Origin: Gammaproteobacteria bacterium
GTDB taxonomy: Bacteria; Pseudomonadota; Gammaproteobacteria; Arenicellales; Arenicellaceae
Reading direction: 5' to 3'
Length of the DNA: 11,463 nucleotides
NCBI GenBank assembly: GCA_030426005.1
Contig: JAUHZM010000077.1
Coordinates: forward strand, 1 to 11,463
The number at the start of each line of letters is the position of its first letter. Position 1 is the first letter of the stretch. Shown piece after piece: positions 5,617 to 11,463 of this stretch. The position numbers were made by a program, and so were the translations under genes. Below the pieces are notes generated by a model. The model did not search any database. It saw nothing but the letters and a program-made list of their open reading frames with translations, and was not told the origin of the DNA.

Positions 5617-6622
5617 CTGGGTCTGGCCTTGGGCATTCGTGTTACTGCCCTTACCACTGTTGGTGCGCGCAGTGTGTCCACCACAGGATAGCGCTGCCGG
5701 AGCGTTGCGCGTGCCGTTTTACGGCTTGGTTGGTTCATTATCGTCCGCCGATGTGAGACACTCATCCGTCGTCAGTGGTGTGCTGATCTGGTTGCTCTGG
5801 ATTAGCTTGATCACCGCACTGGCAAGGCCGGTACTCTACGGTGAGCCAATTCAGTTGCCGCAAGATCGTCGTGACTTGATGCTGGCGGTGGATATCTCAG
5901 AGTCGATGCGCGAAGCCGATATGTTATTCGATCAAAAATATGTGCCGCGTGTTGATGCGGTCAAGCACGTGGTCGGGGAATTTGTTCAGCAGCGGGTTGG
6001 TGATCGTTTAGGTTTAATCCTGTTTGGTGAACAAGCCTATCTACAAACGCCGCTGACCTACGACCGCAATACAGTCGCTCAGCAACTGTATGAGGCGCAA
6101 CCTGGGTTTGCTGGTGGTGCCACCGCCATTGGAGATGCCATCGGCCTGGCGGTGAAACGATTGCGTGATCGACCTGCTGAAAGTCGAGTGCTGATTCTTT
6201 TGACGGACGGTACAAACACCGCTGGCACAGATCCTATGAATGGCGCGGCTGTGGCAAAAGAGGCCGGTATTCGAATTCACACCATTGGGGTCGGCGCGGA
6301 GGTGCGGCTGGTTCGCGGCGTTTTTGGCGGACAGCGCATGGTGCCAGCGGGGAATGAGCTGGATGAAGAAACCTTGATTGCGATCGCGCAAGCAACGGGT
6401 GGCAGTTATTTTCGCGCGCGCGACCCGGCCGAACTCAACACCATTTATCAAAAGCTGGATGAATTAGAACCCATTCCGGAAGAACAGACGTTTCGACCGC
6501 AAATCAGTTTGACACACTGGGTTTTGCTGATCAGTTTGGTCTTGAGCGCCTTTTTGTTTATCGTATTTTACTGGCCGTTTAAGACATCATCGAATCGGGA
6601 GGTTGCTTCGAATGCTAAGTGA
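5609..6622 (+). CDS. batA: BatA-like VWA domain membrane protein
   Basis: The 337-residue protein has an N-terminal membrane segment (about 5-20), a second at 54-71, a VWA domain (about 88-285) and a C-terminal membrane segment (about 303-322). The metal-ion-dependent adhesion site is complete: DISES (D95, S97, S99), the threonine of GGATAIGDAIG (T172), and the aspartate of LLTDGTNTAG (D200). This is the standard BatA layout in length and order. BatA proteins are thought to form inner-membrane complexes with BatB and to be targets of MoxR; the original link to aerotolerance comes from Bacteroides and has not held in every organism. The GTG start overlaps the shifted end of the DUF4381 frame by 8 bp, and the stop overlaps the next gene by 11 bp, which points to translational coupling. 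Confidence 0.92.
   Translation: MISWVWPWAFVLLPLPLLVRAVCPPQDSAAGALRVPFYGLVGSLSSADVRHSSVVSGVLIWLLWISLITALARPVLYGEPIQLPQDRRDLMLAVDISESMREADMLFDQKYVPRVDAVKHVVGEFVQQRVGDRLGLILFGEQAYLQTPLTYDRNTVAQQLYEAQPGFAGGATAIGDAIGLAVKRLRDRPAESRVLILLTDGTNTAGTDPMNGAAVAKEAGIRIHTIGVGAEVRLVRGVFGGQRMVPAGNELDEETLIAIAQATGGSYFRARDPAELNTIYQKLDELEPIPEEQTFRPQISLTHWVLLISLVLSAFLFIVFYWPFKTSSNREVASNAK
6597..6602 (+). promoter_or_regulatory. Ribosome binding site that decides the BatB-like start
   Basis: GGGAGG lies 9 bases before the ATG at 6612 and directly abuts the in-frame TTG at 6603, which could not use it. The ATG start gives MLSDFHFIRPDWLLL, the usual BatB beginning. Confidence 0.65.
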
Positions 6623-8519
6623 CTTTCACTTTATTCGTCCTGATTGGCTGTTGCTGGTTTTACCGGTATTACTGGCCTATGGATATGCGCGTCGACGGAC
6701 ACTACACAGTGCCTGGCAGCGTTACTTGCCGCCGGCGGTGGTCAAAGCCTTGACGGTCAAAGAATCTGGCCGCTTATCAAACTGGTTTTCGAATGTCGCG
6801 CTAACAGCGTTACTGCTATTGGTCGTTGCGGCGGCGGGGCCGACTTTGAGTAAACAAGCCGTACCGACCATCGAAAATAGTCAGGCAACGGTGCTGATTC
6901 TCGATCTGTCGCCTTCAATGCTGGCTGAAGACCTACCACCTAATCGGCTAACCCGTGCGCGATTCAAAGTGATCGATTTTTTGCGTGCTCTGCCGGATGG
7001 CCAAGTTGCTTTGGTTGCCTATGCTGGTGATGCGCACACGGTCAGTCCGCTAACGGACGACCCTCGAACTATCGAAGCCTTGTTGCCAGCCTTGGAGCCT
7101 GGTTTGATGCCCGTCGCGGGCAGTAATGTGGAAGCCGCAATTGAATTGGCGGTCAATCTGCTTAAAGATGCAGGGCACCCAGATGGTGATCTGGTTTTGT
7201 TTACCGATGGTGTGGCGGAGTCCGCGGCAAGGTCAATTGATGATGCATTGGGGCCACGCTTCCGATTGTCGATACTTGGCGTCAGCGGCCTCGAACCAGC
7301 CCCGATCCCGCGCCCGCAAGGTGGCTTTGTGCAAGCTTCGAATGGTGAAATCGTGTTGACTAAGGTTGATGCCGGTTTTCTGCGTCAACTTGCGCAAAAG
7401 CATGGCGGCGTGTTTCAGCAAATTACGGCGGATGACAAAGATGTCAGCAATTTAGTTCGCATTGGCATGGTGGCTCAAGCCGATGAGGAAGGTTCGGAAC
7501 AGACTGCAGAGTGGAGTCAGTGGCAAGATCTTGGGCATTGGTTGGTATTGCTGGTTTTGCCCGTCGTTTTGTGGTACTTCCGCAAGGGTGTTGTTTATTT
7601 GGTGCCACTGATTATTTTTATACAGCCCGAGCACGCTAACGCAAACGACGCTGCGAGCTGGTGGAAAACGGATGATCAACGTGCCGCGGAGGCCTACGCT
7701 GACTCAAATTACGACGAGGCGGCGAGCCTGTTTCAACGCTCGGATTGGGCAGCGATCTCCGAGTATCGGGCCGGTAACTATGAGGCGGCGGCTGAGCGGT
7801 TCGCGAGCTTGGAGTCGGAACTGGGTGTCGATGCCATCTATAACCAAGCCAATGCACTGGCCCTGAAAGGCGATTATGCAGGTGCTCTGGCGGCCTACAA
7901 ACGCGTGCTCGACGCAGCACCAGAACACGACGACGCGCTGCACAATAAGCAGGTGATCGAGGATTTGTTGAAACAACAAAGCCAGGATCAACAAAGTCAG
8001 GACCAGCAAAGTCAGGACCAACAAAGTCAGGACCAACAAAGTCAGGACCAACAAAGTCAGGACCAACAAAGTCAGGATCAGCAAAGTCAGGATCAGCAAA
8101 GTCAGGATCAGCAAAGTCAGGATCAGCAAAGTCAGGATCAGCAAAGTCAGGATCAGCAAAGTCAGGATCAGCAAAGTCAGGACCAGCAAAGTCAGGATCA
8201 ACAAAGTCAGGATCAGCAAAGTCAGGATCAGCAAAGTCAGGATCAGCAAAGTCAGGATCAGCAAAGTCAGGACCAGCAAAGTCAGGATCAGCAAAGTCAG
8301 GATCAACAAAGTCAGGATCAAGATGCGACTGACACCAAAACTGAGTCCGCAGATCAACCTTTGGACCAGACTCCGCTCAGTGAGAACAGTGAGCAATGGT
8401 TGCGAAGCATTCAGGAAGATCCCAGTGGATTACTGCGACGCAAATTTCAGTATCAGTCACAGTTGCGCGCGCGCCAGCAACAAAATCGCCCAGTAGAGAA
8501 TGATGAACAGCGCTACTAA
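6612..8519 (+). CDS. batB: BatB/BatC-like VWA-TPR protein with SQDQQ repeat tail
   Basis: The 635-residue protein begins with a membrane segment (about 12-24), a basic RRR, and a second segment (61-77). A VWA domain (about 92-285) follows with DLSPS (D98, S100, S102) and FTDG (D199). The position usually held by the metal-site threonine appears to be serine in AGSN (S171). Two more membrane segments follow (308-322 and 327-338), then a TPR region (about 352-450) with YNQANALALKGDYAGALAAYK as its clearest unit. The tail is 22 copies of SQDQQ (457-566) and a more ordinary 69-residue end. VWA plus TPR in one chain corresponds to a fusion of BatB and BatC, common in Gammaproteobacteria, and a polar Gln/Asp/Ser-rich tail is usual; the length and regularity here are not. 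Applying the positive-inside rule, the VWA domain and the TPR-repeat tail would both face the periplasm (inference). The 3' end overlaps batD by 20 bp. Confidence 0.9.
   Translation: MLSDFHFIRPDWLLLVLPVLLAYGYARRRTLHSAWQRYLPPAVVKALTVKESGRLSNWFSNVALTALLLLVVAAAGPTLSKQAVPTIENSQATVLILDLSPSMLAEDLPPNRLTRARFKVIDFLRALPDGQVALVAYAGDAHTVSPLTDDPRTIEALLPALEPGLMPVAGSNVEAAIELAVNLLKDAGHPDGDLVLFTDGVAESAARSIDDALGPRFRLSILGVSGLEPAPIPRPQGGFVQASNGEIVLTKVDAGFLRQLAQKHGGVFQQITADDKDVSNLVRIGMVAQADEEGSEQTAEWSQWQDLGHWLVLLVLPVVLWYFRKGVVYLVPLIIFIQPEHANANDAASWWKTDDQRAAEAYADSNYDEAASLFQRSDWAAISEYRAGNYEAAAERFASLESELGVDAIYNQANALALKGDYAGALAAYKRVLDAAPEHDDALHNKQVIEDLLKQQSQDQQSQDQQSQDQQSQDQQSQDQQSQDQQSQDQQSQDQQSQDQQSQDQQSQDQQSQDQQSQDQQSQDQQSQDQQSQDQQSQDQQSQDQQSQDQQSQDQQSQDQQSQDQQSQDQDATDTKTESADQPLDQTPLSENSEQWLRSIQEDPSGLLRRKFQYQSQLRARQQQNRPVENDEQRY
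7980..8321 (+). repeat. 15-bp tandem repeat, 22 full copies, coding SQDQQ
   Basis: From 7980 to 8309 there are 22 uninterrupted 15-bp units of form AGTCAGGAYCARCAA, followed by a partial 12-bp unit at 8310-8321. All units stay in frame, and every difference between them is at a third codon position (GAC/GAT, CAG/CAA, and AGC instead of AGT in the first). Units 3-6 are identical to each other and units 7-13 are identical to each other, so the array has grown by local duplication. There are no spacers, so it is not a CRISPR array. Copy number is expected to vary between strains (inference). Confidence 0.97.
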
Positions 8520-10257
8520 GATGCAAAACCGATTCCACCTGCTGACACTTTGTGTGTTGGTGTTCGTCTGTGCGTGGCCACTTGCCGGGTTCGCCGAATC
8601 GTTGGTCAGCACGGTCGATCGGAACGAGCTCACGGTTAACCAAACACTGCGCTTAACCGTCACTTACGATGCGCAGGCGAATACGTCCGCGTTGGATACT
8701 TCGACGCTGGCATCCGACTTTGACATCCTTGGCATCAGCCCCCAGACCAGTTCATCGACCACCATGGTGAATGGCGTCACACAAAGCACGGTTACCACGC
8801 GTTGGTCGATTGTGTTGGCACCTAAACGCGAAGGTCCGTTGACCATCCCATCATTCTCGCTCGGCGCGGCGAAAAGCCAACCAATCAATATCAACGTACT
8901 TGGCGCTGCACAGAGTCCGAGTGTCGATGCTGTAACCCAACCGCTTGCGGTGAGTGTGTCGGTTGAACCAGAACAAGTCTATGAAGAGCAGCAGGCGATT
9001 CTGACCGTACAACTTGTCATCAGTCAGCGTTTAACTGATTTAGGCGGTTCGCAGCTGGCGATAGATGGCGGTGAGATCGTGCCGCTCGGGCAACAAACGT
9101 TTCAACAGTTAGACAATGGCATTGCCACGCAGGTGGTGGAACTACGATACGCGATTTTTCCCGAGAAAGCGGGCACGATTACCATTCCTCAGCTTAGGTA
9201 TACCGGGCGTCTCGGCGGCCGGCGCAGCCTGTTTGATGCATTTGGCATGAATGGCGAGCAAGTCATCGCACGCAGTCAGCCGGTGTCCATCACGGTTTTG
9301 CCACGCGTTGAAAAGCCGAATGCGCAATGGTTGCCGAGCAAGTCGGTTACCCTGACTGAGGAGTGGTCGGGCGCAGTTGATAGATGGCAGGTAGGGCAAC
9401 CACTGACCCGCACTGTAACTGTACGTACCGATCAACAACGCAGTGCCCGCGTGCCGCCACTGCCAACGCAGCAGGAAGGCGAAGGACTTAAACGCTATCA
9501 GGACCAACCTAAATTGGACGACGAGTCTTCAGATAAGGGCATCGTTGGGATCCGTGTGGAGTCGGCTGCTCTGGTCCCGTCTCAGCCCGGTGAACTGCTC
9601 TTGCCCGAAGTGAGGTTGCCCTGGTTTAACACTGAATCAGAGGTATGGGAGGAAGCCATTTTACCGGCGAGAATGGTGATGATTTTACCGGGCTCTGGAC
9701 AGTCCAGTGAAGAACAAGAACCTGTCATGGAGGACCAGGCTGGGTCAACGCCAGCGTCTGAGTTTGTGACAGTGTCGGGCCCGTCAGCGGCTTATTGGAA
9801 AATCGCCACCGCTGTGCTGGGAATAATCGCGGCCGTGTTAAGCTTCCTGATGGTTCGATTGCGTCGAGAGCTTAATCGCTTGCAGCGGCAATTAGCGGCT
9901 GGTCATACTGGAGATCGAGTTGCAGCATACCAGTCTGAGTCACAGGCTTGGGTTGAGTTACAGCAACAGTTAAAACGACCTGTGAGTGTCAATACCCGTA
10001 CCGCGCTGCATACGTGGTTGCGATGTGCACTAAAGGCTGAGTCCAGCGATAGCTTACATACTTTGGCGGTGCGCAGTGGGGACGACCGTTTAGTCTCATT
10101 GGTGGCGGCAATGGACCGTATGTTGTTTCATAATCATGGTGAGGTTAATTCGTCGGAACTGGCTAGTACCGTGTCTGAGCTACGCACTGCGCTGGCGTCG
10201 AAGTCGTCGGTGCAAATGAGTCAAGACGAAGGGTTGCCCCCCTTGTATCCTAAATAG
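8500..10257 (+). CDS. batD: BatD-like membrane protein (oxygen tolerance family)
   Basis: The 585-residue product has an N-terminal signal sequence (HLLTLCVLVFVCAWPLAGFA, probable cleavage after residue 32). A large periplasmic beta-rich region follows, then one membrane segment near 434-453 (IATAVLGIIAAVLSFLMV) and a cytoplasmic tail of about 130 residues. BatD family hallmarks include the start 'STVDRNELTVNQTLRLTVTYD', the central QQTFQQLDNG...LRYAIFPEKAGTITIP block with the following RYTG, and repeated Ig-like strands ending in LLLPEVRLPWFN. Length fits the family. BatD is expected to work with the VWA and TPR proteins at the envelope; its exact role is unknown. ATGs at 8500 and 8503 are both possible and the ribosome binding site is weak; a third at 8521 would still keep the signal peptide. 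The 20-bp overlap with the previous gene suggests coupled translation. Confidence 0.92.
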   Translation: MMNSATKMQNRFHLLTLCVLVFVCAWPLAGFAESLVSTVDRNELTVNQTLRLTVTYDAQANTSALDTSTLASDFDILGISPQTSSSTTMVNGVTQSTVTTRWSIVLAPKREGPLTIPSFSLGAAKSQPININVLGAAQSPSVDAVTQPLAVSVSVEPEQVYEEQQAILTVQLVISQRLTDLGGSQLAIDGGEIVPLGQQTFQQLDNGIATQVVELRYAIFPEKAGTITIPQLRYTGRLGGRRSLFDAFGMNGEQVIARSQPVSITVLPRVEKPNAQWLPSKSVTLTEEWSGAVDRWQVGQPLTRTVTVRTDQQRSARVPPLPTQQEGEGLKRYQDQPKLDDESSDKGIVGIRVESAALVPSQPGELLLPEVRLPWFNTESEVWEEAILPARMVMILPGSGQSSEEQEPVMEDQAGSTPASEFVTVSGPSAAYWKIATAVLGIIAAVLSFLMVRLRRELNRLQRQLAAGHTGDRVAAYQSESQAWVELQQQLKRPVSVNTRTALHTWLRCALKAESSDSLHTLAVRSGDDRLVSLVAAMDRMLFHNHGEVNSSELASTVSELRTALASKSSVQMSQDEGLPPLYPK

Positions 10258-10283
10258 CCACTTTACAAAAACGAGCCATAAAA

Positions 10284-11463
10284 ATGAAAACGACACGTAT
10301 CGGCATTGGATTGACATTCTTACTTGCGATGGCGATATGGTGGTTACGACCCGAACCGACAGCAACACACTACGGTTTGTGGTCTCTACTGCCGAGTGTT
10401 GTGACGATTGGTATCTGCTTTGTCACCCGTAATGTCTTGTTGGCACTGTTACTGGGGGTTGTGACTGGCGGCTTAGTTAGCGGGCAAATAAACATTATAG
10501 AAGCGTATCTGGTGCCGAGTCTTGGCAGTGAGAAATACGCGCAAATATTACTGGTCTATTTATGGGCTCTCGGCGGCCTGCTAGGTTTGTGGAATCGTAA
10601 TGGTGGCGCGCGCCATTTTGCTGAGACGCTGGCTTCTCGATTTGTGAGGTCACGATTATCGGCCAAAGTCTTCGCCTGGTGCATGGGCGTATTTTTTCAT
10701 CAAGGTGGCACTATCAGTACGGTGTTGGCCGGCACCACTGTAAAACCGGTAGCGGACAAACACGGCGTAGCGCATGAGGAACTGGCTTACATAGTGGACT
10801 CTACTGCGTCACCGGTCGCGACGCTGATTCCGTTTAATGTATGGCCGGTTTACGTTGCCGGACTCATTACGATTGCTCCGCTGTCGATGATCGTGCCAAA
10901 TGAAGAGGCGGCAATCGGCTTATTCCTGGCGGCAATTCCGTTCAATTTCTACGCCACATTTGCCGTGCTGATGACGTTGTTGTTTGCCTTCGACCGTTTA
11001 CCCTTGCTCGGTACCCCGATGACCAAGGTGGTGCAGCGAATTCAATCCAGTGGCGAATTAGACGCACCTACGGCAAACCCCATGACTGCCAGAGAATTAA
11101 CGGTGTCAGATGTACCGATAGGTTACCACGCATCGGTGGTGGATTTTTTGGTTCCGATTGGCGTGCTATTGGGATTTTGTATTATTCCGATTGTGCTGGG
11201 TCAATCACCCATGGTATTTGAAGGCTTTGGAATGGCGGTTATGGCGGCGTGTTTGACCAGCGTGTTACGCGGTATGTCGATTCAAACTGTGTTCGACGCT
11301 ATGGTCACGGGCATCAAGGGTGTGACAATTGGCGCGCTCGTACTGGGTTTAGCGGTGACTTTAGCGGCGGTGTCCGAGTCCCTGGGAACTGCCGAATTTG
11401 TCATTGATGTTGCAGCAGGGGCGCTGAGTTCGATGCCATACATCCTTCCGAGTGTGTTGCTCT
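10284..11463 (+). CDS. NhaC-family Na+/H+ antiporter, 3' end missing
   Basis: An open frame begins at ATG 10284 and runs to the window edge without a stop: 393 complete codons. The protein is almost wholly hydrophobic, with many membrane segments starting at about residue 5. The Na_H_antiporter (NhaC) family signature is visible as LPSVVTIGICFVTRNVLLAL (36-55), FFHQGGTIS (137-145) and the core DSTASPVATLIPFNVWPVY (172-190). A less hydrophobic loop lies at about 245-285. Members exchange sodium for protons or transport organic ions, and the exact substrate cannot be told from this part. The gene starts 26 bp after batD on the same strand, with only a weak ACGAG box, so it may share the Bat transcript or have its own unseen promoter. 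It is incomplete only because the window ends. Confidence 0.88.
   Translation, partial: MKTTRIGIGLTFLLAMAIWWLRPEPTATHYGLWSLLPSVVTIGICFVTRNVLLALLLGVVTGGLVSGQINIIEAYLVPSLGSEKYAQILLVYLWALGGLLGLWNRNGGARHFAETLASRFVRSRLSAKVFAWCMGVFFHQGGTISTVLAGTTVKPVADKHGVAHEELAYIVDSTASPVATLIPFNVWPVYVAGLITIAPLSMIVPNEEAAIGLFLAAIPFNFYATFAVLMTLLFAFDRLPLLGTPMTKVVQRIQSSGELDAPTANPMTARELTVSDVPIGYHASVVDFLVPIGVLLGFCIIPIVLGQSPMVFEGFGMAVMAACLTSVLRGMSIQTVFDAMVTGIKGVTIGALVLGLAVTLAAVSESLGTAEFVIDVAAGALSSMPYILPSVLL

Noticed and set aside
7980..8321. CRISPR-like array
   Set aside because: The units are 15 bp and directly abutting, with no unique spacers, and they stay in frame within a coding sequence.
7704..8396. Long minus-strand open frame coding a leucine/isoleucine-rich repeat protein
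   Set aside because: It is the reverse reading of the SQDQQ array; the 15-bp repeat happens to contain no stop in that frame. It has no ribosome binding site and lies wholly inside the well-supported BatB/BatC gene.

Overview
The window looks like a chromosomal segment of a Gammaproteobacterium. Base composition is near 50% GC by eye, and the genes are tightly packed with frequent GTG starts. The gene set (MoxR, DUF58, DUF4381, two VWA proteins and BatD, plus an SPFH/ribbon-helix-helix pair and a PerM-like transporter) is a combination common in that class. No RNA gene, insertion sequence, CRISPR array or prophage gene was found. All convincing genes lie on the + strand.

Region 1 (about 138-1718) holds a small secreted NTF2/SnoaL-like protein of unknown function, then an AI-2E/PerM-family membrane transporter 42 bp downstream. 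Region 2 (about 1719-2947) is a two-gene unit: a two-pass membrane protein with an SPFH/band-7 domain and a 68-residue Arc-type ribbon-helix-helix protein. In front of it lie two identical 8-bp palindromes, 11 bp apart centre to centre, that overlap a probable promoter. This fits an operator read by a dimeric repressor, possibly the small protein itself. Region 3 (about 3000-10257) is a complete MoxR/Bat operon behind a good sigma70-like promoter. It encodes a MoxR AAA+ ATPase, a DUF58 protein, a DUF4381 membrane protein, a BatA-like VWA protein, a BatB/BatC-like VWA-TPR fusion and the BatD membrane protein. Short gaps and overlapping ends suggest one transcript. The expected picture is a MoxR ATPase working with inner-membrane VWA proteins and periplasmic TPR and BatD parts as an envelope-associated chaperone or stress system, although the biochemical role of Bat systems is not settled. 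Region 4 (10284 to the window end) is the 5' part of an NhaC-family Na+/H+ antiporter gene that runs off the edge.

Two points deserve the most attention. The DUF4381 gene is split by a frameshift at about 5425-5431: its N-terminal half is in one frame and its C-terminal half, still ending in an overlap with the next gene, is in the -1 frame. The VWA-TPR protein ends in 22 perfect tandem copies of the pentapeptide SQDQQ, encoded by a 15-bp DNA repeat whose copies differ only at synonymous positions. I do not see a clearly new multi-gene system. The least characterised parts are the SPFH/RHH unit with its palindromic operator and the repeat tail.
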